A stretch of DNA of 64,000 nucleotides from assembly GCA_937981555.1 (NCBI GenBank), contig CALJOK010000010.1:62001-126000 (forward strand), given 5' to 3'. Shown piece by piece: positions 17,022 through 26,103 of this stretch. How positions within the stretch are numbered: position 1 is the stretch's first letter; every line of letters begins with the position of its first letter. This stretch comes from an uncultured Saprospiraceae bacterium (GTDB taxonomy: Bacteria > Bacteroidota > Bacteroidia > Chitinophagales > Saprospiraceae). The position numbers and the translations under genes are program-made. Below the pieces are notes generated by a model. It was not told the DNA's origin. It saw nothing but the letters and a program-made list of their open reading frames with translations, and searched no databases.

Positions 17022-19655
17022 ATGCAAACATTAGAAGAACTAAAAAAACATTTCATCAATGAATTGGTTCATCAAGATTTACGAAGAGTCTTTTATATTT
17101 TAAGACAAAACATTGATAATCAATGTAATAAATATGATGATTTAAACCTACTTCATGCAAGATATATCACGGCTAGTCATGACCAAAATATCAAAGGTAT
17201 TTTATCCAGCGAGGATGCTCGAATCATTTTTAATCAATTAAACGCTTCACTTCTAGATTTTATCAATAATCTTACTGACGAGGATTTAAACTTAAAACCG
17301 TCAGCTGCTACAGTTTCCATTCCAACTCAAGTAAAAGATATTATTCAAAAAACGACTTGCAACAAAGGCAAAATCCTTTACAAAGTTCCAAGTAAAATGG
17401 AGCTAAAAAAAGAACGTAAATGTATTGTTAGAATCGCTTTTGATGAAAAGGAATTGGAGATCAATGACCTTCAAAGCGAAGGCCCCAAAGTAGAGCCGAT
17501 TAGAATTGCTGAAGTGATGGAAGTGCAATTTATCGATCAATGTAAAGATGATGCATTTAACATTCGTACACTTTCGAGTTCCGAACAATTGGTAGATCGA
17601 GGTGATTTCACGGAATGGATTTTTTATGTAGAACCATTGTTACAAGGTGTTTATGATTTGCTTTTAAAGGTCTCTGTAATCGAAAAAAGATTGGGCAGAG
17701 AAATCCGTAAGGATATTGTTATGGAAAAGAAGATTGAGGTGGTTGCAAATCCAGTTGATGTAAATGATAGTCTTGGAAATTATGCTAATAGCGAAAGTAA
17801 AATGGCTATAGGAGCAGGATTTGCAATTCCTGCTGGCTTTGAAGTTTGGGATCAACCTGTGATTTTGGATTCGTTTTTTATTCCACCTTTGGATCCAGGT
17901 GCAAACCTATCTCCACCGGCTTCTCCTTACTCTCCTCCAAATCACCATGAGTCAATAGGTTGGCTAACTTTTGCTTCAGTAGTATTACTTCTTTTAGTAG
18001 TTCATTTTTCAGGCACAAAAGATAATTCTACTAATAATAATGGTAAAGGGGAAGAGAATGAACCAATATTACCTATTACCCATTTCTTAACTCTAAAGGA
18101 TTCCACCGACCTTAAAAGTGATGCACTACTTCTAACGGTCAAAGGAAATCAACCACCCTATAAATTGACTTTGAATAAAGAAAGTTATAGTGATTTTTCT
18201 ATTGAAAAAAAAATATATGATTCAGAATCAAATCAATTCGCTTTTACTTCTTTAGGCTTAACACAAGGTGTCTCTGAAAAATTCAAGGCAATTTTGACAG
18301 ACTCAAAAGATAGTTTAATCACTTCAGATTTTTTTGTTTACTGGAAAATTCCTGGTGAAGAAGAAAATATTGATACTGCGAGAATCCAATCCAATTCTTT
18401 GAAAATAACTGCGCTACCTTCATCAGATAAAAAATCACTTGGCTTAGAAATTTCAAATGGTTATCTCCCTTTCCAAATGAAAATCATTAATGAAAATAAT
18501 CCATCTGAGCATTGGCCTTTTAGTCTCATCAAAGCTACAGACACTACCCTTCTTTTGCAATCATTAAAAGAATTTCCAAAGGATGGAAACTTTATAGTAG
18601 AAGTTGTAGACGCAAATAATAAATCGGATAACGATTATTTTTCTATGACTTCCACAACCAGAGAAAACAAATTAACCTTAAATGTTTCATTAGATGAGAA
18701 GTCTAAAACTTTAAAGAGTTCTGTGATTGGAGATTATCCTCCATTCAAAGTTTTTTTTAATGAAACACAAATTGCAACATTAAAAAAAGTGGGATCACAC
18801 CAAGAGAAATATGTCAATTCAAAATTGATAAACAATCAATTAGTAAAAGTGATGGTTAAAGATAACATTGGAAAAACAAAAACTGTTTCTGTAAATATTC
18901 CATGCGGTTCAGTAATTACAAATGACATTATTAATTGTTTTTATTCTGAAAAAAAGAAGGGAAAATGTTCTATATTATATGTGTACGAAGAGAAGACTAA
19001 TGATAATTGGAAAATGCAAAGTCAAACTTTTTCTGATTGTAATGTGATCGAAAATATAAACAAAGGTAATTTTGAAGTGTACCGTATGAACAAAAAATCC
19101 ATTTCCAAAAATTGTGATCATATTGATCTTACTGATTTGGAAAGTGTAGCTACTTTTATTTATCAAGGAAATAATAAAAAACCAATTACATTAAAAGGTT
19201 TTATTAATTCGGATAAACTTTTGTCAAGTCTAATTTGTCATCCCCCTCCATCTACTACTGATCCTCCTGTTTTAACTGACAAAGGAGATGGGATCAAGAA
19301 ATCTTTAATGGTTCAACTTGATTCAGTCAAAACTTATAAATATCATACATTTAAAGGAGACAATATTTCAATCGAAAAACAACAAACTGAAACGTGGAGA
19401 GTTCAAATTATTTCCTTTAGCAAGGAAGATTATTTTGATGAATTTATTAAAAAATTTGAAGACAATAAAGATATAACTGAACCTTTATATATTAGACTGG
19501 AGGACGGTTTAATTAAAGTTTTCCTTGGAAACTATAAGGACCAAGAGAAAGAAAAAGCAGAGATTTTGCTCAAAAAATTAAAAAAGTATTTGACTAAAAA
19601 TAATTTAGTTCCAGATCAAGACTATCTTAATTTCATGAAAGTCATTAAAAATTAG
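17022..19655 (+). CDS. EAD11-like domain, transmembrane, Ig-like repeats and SPOR domain protein
   Basis: With the ATG at 17022 the protein has 877 residues. Residues about 1-85 (MQTLEELKKHFINEL, DLNLLHARYITASHDQNIKG, SSEDARIIFNQLNASLLDFI) resemble effector-associated domain 11, a small helical adaptor known from conflict systems. A predicted beta-sandwich follows (about 100-245). A Pro-rich segment leads to one membrane span (about 312-331, WLTFASVVLLLLVVHF). Then come about 450 residues of repeated Ig/SprB-like strands and a C-terminal SPOR-like domain (about 790-870, WRVQIISF and IKVFLGNYKDQEKEKAEILL). SPOR binds denuded peptidoglycan. I infer N-terminus inside, C-terminus in the periplasm. 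An ATG at 16953 would add 23 hydrophobic residues before the adaptor, which seems less likely. Confidence 0.65.
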   Translation: MQTLEELKKHFINELVHQDLRRVFYILRQNIDNQCNKYDDLNLLHARYITASHDQNIKGILSSEDARIIFNQLNASLLDFINNLTDEDLNLKPSAATVSIPTQVKDIIQKTTCNKGKILYKVPSKMELKKERKCIVRIAFDEKELEINDLQSEGPKVEPIRIAEVMEVQFIDQCKDDAFNIRTLSSSEQLVDRGDFTEWIFYVEPLLQGVYDLLLKVSVIEKRLGREIRKDIVMEKKIEVVANPVDVNDSLGNYANSESKMAIGAGFAIPAGFEVWDQPVILDSFFIPPLDPGANLSPPASPYSPPNHHESIGWLTFASVVLLLLVVHFSGTKDNSTNNNGKGEENEPILPITHFLTLKDSTDLKSDALLLTVKGNQPPYKLTLNKESYSDFSIEKKIYDSESNQFAFTSLGLTQGVSEKFKAILTDSKDSLITSDFFVYWKIPGEEENIDTARIQSNSLKITALPSSDKKSLGLEISNGYLPFQMKIINENNPSEHWPFSLIKATDTTLLLQSLKEFPKDGNFIVEVVDANNKSDNDYFSMTSTTRENKLTLNVSLDEKSKTLKSSVIGDYPPFKVFFNETQIATLKKVGSHQEKYVNSKLINNQLVKVMVKDNIGKTKTVSVNIPCGSVITNDIINCFYSEKKKGKCSILYVYEEKTNDNWKMQSQTFSDCNVIENINKGNFEVYRMNKKSISKNCDHIDLTDLESVATFIYQGNNKKPITLKGFINSDKLLSSLICHPPPSTTDPPVLTDKGDGIKKSLMVQLDSVKTYKYHTFKGDNISIEKQQTETWRVQIISFSKEDYFDEFIKKFEDNKDITEPLYIRLEDGLIKVFLGNYKDQEKEKAEILLKKLKKYLTKNNLVPDQDYLNFMKVIKN

Positions 19656-19661
19656 TTACAA

Positions 19662-19768
19662 TTCAGCATGGATATAGTACAGGCGAATTCATTCGCCCAT
19701 CACTATTAGTTTAAGCTATAGGATTCATTAGGCGAATAAATTCGCCCGTACTTTTCTCCCATGCTGAA
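19662..19768. repeat. REPIN-like twin-hairpin element (107 bp)
   Basis: The ends TTCAGCATGG (19662-19671) and CCATGCTGAA (19759-19768) are inverted repeats, continued by GTAC. Each arm then carries a 7-bp hairpin: GGCGAAT-TC-ATTCGCC (19682-19697) and GGCGAAT-AA-ATTCGCC (19731-19746). This is the symmetric two-hairpin layout of REPIN elements. It starts 7 bases after the stop codon at 19655. Confidence 0.7.
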
Positions 19769-19789
19769 TAGTTGCAAAAATTAAAAACT

Positions 19790-19825
19790 AAGTCCTTCCA
19801 AATCCTGAATAATTTGGAAGGACTT
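19790..19825. terminator. Bidirectional terminator between convergent genes
   Basis: A perfect 14-bp stem, AAGTCCTTCCAAAT (19790-19803) with 19812-19825, has an 8-base loop and a T run. It ends 12 bases from the stop of the minus-strand gene at 19837 and also serves the plus-strand gene ending at 19655. Confidence 0.85.
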
Positions 19826-19836
19826 TTTATAAAAAA

Positions 19837-22713
19837 TCAATCCTTCAACAACTCCCCAATCTTATCCTCTACCCTCGTAATATTTTTTCCACGCTCAGGT
19901 TTAAATGCGATCTTTCCATTTTTGTCAATTAAAAAATAGGCAGGTAATTTTTTGACTTTATATAATTTTGCAATTTGAGACTTGTACACATCTCCTCCTG
20001 AAGCGATCAAATGAATACCTTGGTCATCATTAATTTTTACAAAATTTTCCCAAGCCGTTTTATTTTTATCTAGAGAAAGGTAAAGAAAAACGACTTCCTT
20101 ATTTTTGAATTTCGCTTTCCAACTTTTACTATTTTTCATTTGCATCAAACAGGGAGAACACCACGTCGCCCAAAAATCTAAGTAAACCACTTTACCTTTT
20201 AATTCACTCAACTTCACTTCCTGACCATCAATGTCGGACAAGGTAAAATCGGGCGCTTCCATTCCGACTTGTAATCCTTTTGCTTCATTATAAACTAGGC
20301 GCAAAACATCATTGTAGCTTTCGTAAGAATTATTTTCGATGAATGATTTGATATTCTTTCCTTCCTTTTTGGCTTTGCCTCTCTTGCAGGCAATAGATAA
20401 TTTTTTTGCTTTCAAATAAGCTGCGGGCTCACCTTGCAAATATTTTTCTATCAATTGATCATTCGTTAATCCTTCGTTTTCAATTTGCTCGGTTTGATAG
20501 TCAAAAAACTGATCTAAAAAATAAACATAATTAGCATTCGGCAACGCTCCTTCTATAGAAATTGGCAGTAGTTGAAGAAAATCAAAATACAACTTTGGCA
20601 TTTTCATCGCTCCATCCATGTTATTAGCAAAACCAAATTCCAAAGGATAATTTAATTTCAAATAAGCATACCAATAATCAATATCTGCTTGCGCAAAAAC
20701 TTTAAATTTTTCGGAAAATTGACTAGCGAATTTTGATGATTTTAAAAAATCATTTTTATCCATTTTTATTTTTTCCAAAAGTGTGGAGTAGTGATTTTTA
20801 TTCATGGATTCCGCTTGTTTCCTTGCATCTTTTTCCATTTGAAAAAATTTCATGTCTCGCTCTTTCATATAATTATTATGCGCGGCCCCTTTCCCTGCAA
20901 ACTGTAAACTCTGCATAAAATTATTGCCCGAAAATTTAATTTGTATCAAATCTCCAGGTTCGAGGTAAACATTTATTTTTTCTTTTCCATATTTAAATAC
21001 ACCAACTGCAGGTTCTGACAAATTCAACGACAGCTCAAAATTGTTTTGTGCATTTACTTCTAACTCATGAACAATTTCTTGAAAAGTAATTGGATCAGAA
21101 TAAATCAAAAGAGAGGGTTTAGCTCCAGTAGGAAAGTCAATTCTTCCAGAAATAGAAGACAACGTCGTAGCACGTTCCGCTGGTCTCGGATCAATATTTA
21201 CGTATTCAGTCGGTGACTCGGATTCTATTTCTGGAGCAGCTTCCTTTGCCTTAATCGTTGACTTTCCTTCCTCTCCTCTTTTTGTAATTATAATGTTAGG
21301 AACCGTTAATTCAATTGCTGAATTCCCAGAATTAGATGCTAATGTTTCAACTGATCCTATGGTAGATTTAAATTTAACATCTTGTGCAATTTTCACAAAT
21401 GGCCTTGCTGAAGCTGGCAAACTCAAATCCTCTTGAATGGTATAAAAGAGAATACTATCATAATTTTGGTATGGATTAATCTCTATATAATCCATCATTT
21501 TTTGTTCTAATTCTTCTTGAGAAAAACTAGTTGAATTCCAAAGTAAATCATTAGCCAAAATATGGTAAAGTGTTTTTCCCGAAAACAATTCATACACATT
21601 CCGATACTTCGAATTTTCAGAAAATGGCAACAGAGAACTGAATAATTTATTTTCTAAGAATTCCATTTCTACTCCTCCTCCATGTACCCAACCAGTTTCT
21701 CCATAAGTGGTTTTTACTTGATACCAAAAATCTTCCTTAATTTTATTTTTGATTTGAATATCAGATTTGTAATCAGTCTTTTTATCTAAAAATTTCAATG
21801 TAGTTCCTGCCTTTGCTTCTTCCAAAATCGGAGGCATATTAGGCTCCTTAAAAATCAACATACTTGGTGCTTTGACCATTAGTGATTTTTTTAAAAAAGA
21901 AAATTCACTTTTGGATTCAAATAAGTGATTCCGGAATGACACATATTGATCGATAAAAAATAAATAATTTGGATTAGGGAGTGCTTTCTCATTGGAAATC
22001 AACAAGTTATCTAAAAAAGAATAATACTCCAACGGTAATTCTATTGGCTCATAAATGCCATTAGAGAGTGGGTTCTCAACTCGATATCTAAGTAAATTAT
22101 AAGCATACCAATAGTCAATATCAGCTTTGGCATATTGCTCAAATTCAGGAGAAAAATCTTTCTTTGATTCAGCATTTAAACTCATATAGAATCCATGCAT
22201 TTTTTGATGCAATCGATCCATAAATTTTCTAAAATCCATAGGATCACGTTCCACCAATTCGTAAAAAACATAATCAGAATTTCTTTCTAGAAAAACATCA
22301 TTTACATTTTTTAGATACCGGCTTTTACCTGCGCCTTTGCCTGCAAAGGTGACGGATTTAGTAACATTATCCCCTTGAGCGTTGAGATATAATTCATCAC
22401 CCGGATCGAGATAGAGTTGAATTTCTTCACCATCATAAATTAAAAAAACTGGAGAGGAATAATTGAGTTGGAAAGTGACCGAAAATCTGTTATCCACAAT
22501 TGGAATATCAAAAACTTCTTCGCCTCTAGAAATAAAATCTCTATAGAATTTCACACCTATAGTCCCTGATGTAGCGGAATTGATTTGACCTGAAATTTTG
22601 GTAATTCCATTCTTTTTGACTTCGACTTGTGCGTTAATTTCGGAAAAAAATAACAATATACTTACGCACAAAAATATTTTCAAAATGGAGCTCACCTCAA
22701 TAGCTTTTCCCAT
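19837..22713 (-). CDS. TlpA-type thioredoxin with duplicated N-terminal regions
   Basis: The 958-residue exported protein (signal peptide ending FSEINAQ) ends in a TlpA/ResA-like thioredoxin domain (about 820-958). Its features are VGMEAPDFTLSDIDGQEVKLSELKGKVV, the redox motif WCSPC (Cys852, Cys855) and KKLP with cis-Pro924. Two related DUF4369-like segments precede it, each containing LYLDPGDE/VYLEPGD, SVTFAGKGAGKSRYLK/SLQFAGKGAAHNNYMK and ADIDYWYAY, so the N-terminal unit is duplicated. An SH3-like stretch (YQVKTTYGETGWVHG) lies in the first half. Probably an envelope disulfide reductase; the substrate is unknown. The duplication makes it much longer than the usual 350-450 residues. Confidence 0.75.
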   Translation of the reverse strand: MGKAIEVSSILKIFLCVSILLFFSEINAQVEVKKNGITKISGQINSATSGTIGVKFYRDFISRGEEVFDIPIVDNRFSVTFQLNYSSPVFLIYDGEEIQLYLDPGDELYLNAQGDNVTKSVTFAGKGAGKSRYLKNVNDVFLERNSDYVFYELVERDPMDFRKFMDRLHQKMHGFYMSLNAESKKDFSPEFEQYAKADIDYWYAYNLLRYRVENPLSNGIYEPIELPLEYYSFLDNLLISNEKALPNPNYLFFIDQYVSFRNHLFESKSEFSFLKKSLMVKAPSMLIFKEPNMPPILEEAKAGTTLKFLDKKTDYKSDIQIKNKIKEDFWYQVKTTYGETGWVHGGGVEMEFLENKLFSSLLPFSENSKYRNVYELFSGKTLYHILANDLLWNSTSFSQEELEQKMMDYIEINPYQNYDSILFYTIQEDLSLPASARPFVKIAQDVKFKSTIGSVETLASNSGNSAIELTVPNIIITKRGEEGKSTIKAKEAAPEIESESPTEYVNIDPRPAERATTLSSISGRIDFPTGAKPSLLIYSDPITFQEIVHELEVNAQNNFELSLNLSEPAVGVFKYGKEKINVYLEPGDLIQIKFSGNNFMQSLQFAGKGAAHNNYMKERDMKFFQMEKDARKQAESMNKNHYSTLLEKIKMDKNDFLKSSKFASQFSEKFKVFAQADIDYWYAYLKLNYPLEFGFANNMDGAMKMPKLYFDFLQLLPISIEGALPNANYVYFLDQFFDYQTEQIENEGLTNDQLIEKYLQGEPAAYLKAKKLSIACKRGKAKKEGKNIKSFIENNSYESYNDVLRLVYNEAKGLQVGMEAPDFTLSDIDGQEVKLSELKGKVVYLDFWATWCSPCLMQMKNSKSWKAKFKNKEVVFLYLSLDKNKTAWENFVKINDDQGIHLIASGGDVYKSQIAKLYKVKKLPAYFLIDKNGKIAFKPERGKNITRVEDKIGELLKD

Positions 22714-22880
22714 TATTTTTTTATTTCTTTTTCTCTAAAAAAACTAAGTAAATATATTAATACTAGTTTTTCCAGAAAACGGTTATTCTCAGTATTTGAC
22801 TATTTTCGTATTAAAAATAATCAAAATGTTTGTTAATTCGAAATTGCTAAAAAATAATTGGTTTTCGTTTTGTGTTTATC

Positions 22881-22921
22881 AATTTAGGATCGAATACCTT
22901 AATCGTATCCGATTCTAAATT
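22881..22921 (-). terminator. Hairpin downstream of purM
   Basis: AATTTAGGATCGAATACC (22881-22898) pairs with 22904-22921 at 15 of 18 positions around a 5-base loop, 11 bases past the purM stop. It lacks a clear U run, so termination is probable but not certain. Confidence 0.45.
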
Positions 22922-22932
22922 ATAAGAACTAA

Positions 22933-24105
22933 TTAATATTCAACCCACCCTTCTGGCGTTTTGATAGAAACTTTATTTCCTTCATGTGCTTCTACTCTAC
23001 CGACAACTTGAGCATCAATATTAAATGATTTTGAAATATCGATAATTCGCTGCGCATATGCTTCAGGTAAATAAAACTCTAATCGATGTCCCATGTTAAA
23101 AACTTGGTACATTTCCTTCCAAGATGAACCACCTTCTTTTTTTATCAAATCAAAAAGTGGTGAAATTGGAAATGGATTATCTTTAATTATGTGTCGATCT
23201 TTGATGAAGTGATTTACTTTTACTTGTCCTCCTCCCGTCGCATGAATCAACCCATTAATCTGGTCTTTTAACTCCGGAATTATTTTTTGTAAAACAGGTA
23301 AATAAGTTCGAGTTGGAGACAAAATTAATTTTCCAACATGAATTGATTTCCCATCAACTATCACCTCGTCTGTCAATTTTTTGTTACCAATATAAACTGC
23401 CTCCTTAGGTGTTGCCGAATCAAAACTCTCAGGATATTTTTCTGCATATTCATAATTCAAAATATCATGTCGAGCACTCGTCAAACCATTACTTCCCATT
23501 CCACCATTATATTCATCTTCATAAGTCGCTTGACCTGAGGAAGACAAACCAACGATCACATCGCCTGGTTGAATATCATTGACAATCAAATCTGATTTTT
23601 TCATTCGAGCAAAAGCAGTAATTCCTACATCAATCGTTCGAACGATGTCTCCCACATCAGCGGTCTCGCCACCTGCCAAATGAATATTCACTCCATGTGA
23701 TTTTAACATGGCCGCTAACTCATTGGAAGCATTAATCAAAGCTCCAATAACGTCACCTGAAATCTTATTCCGATTACGACCAATTGTAGATGAAATTACA
23801 ATATTATCCACACAACCAACGCAAGCCATATCATCCAAATTCATAATCAATGCATCCTGAGCAATCCCTTTCCACACAGAAAGGTCGCCCGTTTCTTTCC
23901 AATACAAATAAGCCAAACTAGTTTTAGTTCCAGCTGTATCTGCATGCATCAGGTTGACATAGTCATCATCGCCAGCAGTAAAATCAGGAAGAATTTTGCA
24001 AAAAGCATTAGGGTATAAACCTTTGTCCATGCCTTTGATTGCAGCATGTACATCATCTTTGGTCGCCGAAACGCCACGTAAGTCATATTTATATTGATCA
24101 CTCAT
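22933..24105 (-). CDS. purM: Phosphoribosylformylglycinamidine cyclo-ligase (AIR synthetase)
   Basis: The 390-residue protein catalyses ATP-dependent ring closure of FGAM to AIR in purine synthesis. PurM/AIRS features are MHADTAGTKTSLAYLYW, DALIMNLDDMACVG, HLAGGETADVGDIVRTIDVG, PGDVIVGLSSSGQATYEDEYNGGMGSNGLT (split over two motifs), GLIHATGGGQVKVNHFI and FNMGHRLEFYLPE. It is longer than the roughly 345-residue proteobacterial enzyme but normal for the Bacteroidota type. No other pur genes are nearby. It has its own promoter (TACCTTTG) and a downstream hairpin, so it looks monocistronic. Confidence 0.93.
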   Translation of the reverse strand: MSDQYKYDLRGVSATKDDVHAAIKGMDKGLYPNAFCKILPDFTAGDDDYVNLMHADTAGTKTSLAYLYWKETGDLSVWKGIAQDALIMNLDDMACVGCVDNIVISSTIGRNRNKISGDVIGALINASNELAAMLKSHGVNIHLAGGETADVGDIVRTIDVGITAFARMKKSDLIVNDIQPGDVIVGLSSSGQATYEDEYNGGMGSNGLTSARHDILNYEYAEKYPESFDSATPKEAVYIGNKKLTDEVIVDGKSIHVGKLILSPTRTYLPVLQKIIPELKDQINGLIHATGGGQVKVNHFIKDRHIIKDNPFPISPLFDLIKKEGGSSWKEMYQVFNMGHRLEFYLPEAYAQRIIDISKSFNIDAQVVGRVEAHEGNKVSIKTPEGWVEY

Positions 24106-24124
24106 AATTCATTTTTTAGGAGTG

Positions 24125-24132
24125 CAAAGGTA
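24125..24132 (-). promoter_or_regulatory. purM: purM -7 promoter box
   Basis: On the minus strand TACCTTTG (complement of 24125-24132) matches TAnnTTTG, 19 bases before the purM start codon, giving a leader of roughly 12 bases. No good -33 was seen. Confidence 0.6.
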
Positions 24133-24313
24133 CAACCTTAATAGAGTTTTTTTGAATGATTGATTAAGGAATTTTGAGGTTTTTCAAACCTGACTTTTGG
24201 TGTTTTTTAGGTGGTTATATTCATTTTTTATAAAATATCTTGTAAGATAGAAATGTAATAATGTAATGTATCAAAAAATAGAAATCACTAGGAGCAACCT
24301 TTATTTTCTCTCC

Positions 24314-24335
24314 TTGCACTAAATAAATAGTGCAA
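24314..24335 (+). promoter_or_regulatory. Leader hairpin before the T9SS paralog array
   Basis: TTGCACTA (24314-24321) and TAGTGCAA (24328-24335) form a perfect 8-bp stem around AATAAA, 34 bases upstream of the first paralog's start codon. It may be an operator or a leader-RNA hairpin; no U run follows. Confidence 0.4.
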
Positions 24336-24369
24336 AATTTCTTTCTTAATATCTAAAAAATAAATCGTT

Positions 24370-26064
24370 ATGAAAAAAATTACAAAATTTATTCTTCCTG
24401 TTCTGTTTCTTCTTTTATATGGAACAACCTCAACTGCTCAAGATTGTCCTCAAACCACCTCAATTGAATCTCTAAACACCAATAATCTAAAAGGAGGAAT
24501 TTTATTAAATGGAACATTATTCAGCAATTCACAAGCATATTTTGGCCCGAATACTTCTCCATTATTGCCTCAAGTATCCGTTGTTTTCACGAGTGGACTC
24601 TGGTTAGGTGCAAAAGATAATAGCGGTAATTTAAAATTAGCTGGCGGAACATACGGAAGCCTTTTTGATTATGTAGCAGGTCCTATTACCAATGATAATA
24701 GTCAAATTTCTTACAACTGTGATTCTTATGATCGCCTTTGGGTGGTCATGAGATCTGATATTGTAGCACACATTGCAGATTTTGAAGACAATGGAGTGAT
24801 TGATAATCCTATTGATAATATCTATGACTACCCTGCTCAGGAGAATCCTTTCTTTGAAAACATAAATGGTTTTTCTCTGCCCAATACTCCTCAAGGATTA
24901 GCACCATTCTATGATCATAATAATGATGGAGTTTACAATCCTGAGGATGGAGACTTTCCTAAACCCAGCGCTGTTGATAAAGAGGCCATTCCTAGTCAAA
25001 TAATTTGGGGTGTGTTTAATGATGGAGGAAATCCACATTTTGCAAGTCAGGGAGAACAATTAAATGCTGAAATCCAAATAACTGGTTGGGCATATGCCTG
25101 TACTGATAATGAAATTTTAAGCAATACTCTTTTTACCTCTTACAAAATTATCAATCGAAGCAACGAAGATTTAGATTCTTTAGCGGTAGGATTTTTTATG
25201 GATTTTGACATGGGATGTTGGACTGATGATGTGATGGGATGTGCTCCCGATCTTAATACCTTCTATGGATATAATGCTGATGAAGTCGATGGTACTACTG
25301 GTTGTCAATGTAGTGGTGGCATAAGTACTTTTTGCAATAATCCTCCAGCTCAAGCGGTCACCCTACTGAATCAAGAGATGAATTCCTTGATGTATTTCAC
25401 TAACGAATCTCCAGGACAAAATCTAATAAGTAATACTCCTAGTACTCCTTTGCATTACTATAATTATATGCATAGCAAATGGAAAGATGGGAGTCCACTT
25501 ACTTTTGGAGAAGATGGATTGCAAGGTAGTCAAGCAACCAATTTTGCCTTCCCAGATAATCCAAATGATTTGACAGGTTGGTCCATGAATACTGCTACAC
25601 CTCTTGATGATGATAAAAGCGTACTAGGAAGTTCCCATATCGGAAATTTTGATGCTGGCGATGTGGTCAATTTTGATCTGGCTTTTACTTTTTATCAAGA
25701 TGAAAATGTGAACCATCTCGAAGTAGTCAACACAGTTTATGACTACACTCCGACTCTTCAACAAATATATGATGATCATTTTGTAAGCAGTTGCGAACCG
25801 GTTATACTAAACAATGAAAACCTGTCTGATCATAACATTCAAATTTTCCCAAATCCTACTTCTGATATTTTAAATATAAAAATGGAAAATCTATCCTCTG
25901 CTCAGATGACTGTTTTTGATATTTATGGAAAAAATATTTTGGAAAAAACAGCTTTAAATCAAAATGAAATTCAGTTGTCTACTTCCAACTTTTCCCAAGG
26001 AATTTATTTTTTAAGAATAGAAATGGAGGGAAAAGAATTGGTCAAGAAATTTATAAAAATGTAA
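24370..26064 (+). CDS. T9SS type A surface protein, array paralog 1 (short form)
   Basis: The 564-residue protein has a signal peptide (ending TSTAQ). Its large N-terminal module is shared by all four array members: DCPQTTSIESLN, SGLWLGAKD, YDRLWVV, HIADFEDNGVID, PFYDHNNDGVYNPEDGDFP and IIWGVFNDGG. A T9SS type A sorting domain ends it (about 485-564, IFPNPTSDILNIKMEN to ELVKKFIKM). The D.NNDGVYNP element resembles a calcium-binding loop. The protein should be exported across the outer membrane by T9SS and attached to the cell surface. Ligand and function are unknown. It lacks the dockerin/cohesin insert of paralogs 2 and 4. Confidence 0.85.
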   Translation: MKKITKFILPVLFLLLYGTTSTAQDCPQTTSIESLNTNNLKGGILLNGTLFSNSQAYFGPNTSPLLPQVSVVFTSGLWLGAKDNSGNLKLAGGTYGSLFDYVAGPITNDNSQISYNCDSYDRLWVVMRSDIVAHIADFEDNGVIDNPIDNIYDYPAQENPFFENINGFSLPNTPQGLAPFYDHNNDGVYNPEDGDFPKPSAVDKEAIPSQIIWGVFNDGGNPHFASQGEQLNAEIQITGWAYACTDNEILSNTLFTSYKIINRSNEDLDSLAVGFFMDFDMGCWTDDVMGCAPDLNTFYGYNADEVDGTTGCQCSGGISTFCNNPPAQAVTLLNQEMNSLMYFTNESPGQNLISNTPSTPLHYYNYMHSKWKDGSPLTFGEDGLQGSQATNFAFPDNPNDLTGWSMNTATPLDDDKSVLGSSHIGNFDAGDVVNFDLAFTFYQDENVNHLEVVNTVYDYTPTLQQIYDDHFVSSCEPVILNNENLSDHNIQIFPNPTSDILNIKMENLSSAQMTVFDIYGKNILEKTALNQNEIQLSTSNFSQGIYFLRIEMEGKELVKKFIKM

Positions 26065-26103
26065 CTATTCAAATTCAATATTTTTAACTACAATATTTTA
26101 AAT

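Noticed and set aside
24285-24320. GCAACCTTTATTTTCTCTCC upstream of the T9SS array as an ECF promoter
   Set aside because: It looks partly like the ECF-type sequence at 58322-58346, but the -35 is GCAACC rather than GTAACC and no CGT -10 is present, so I do not call it.
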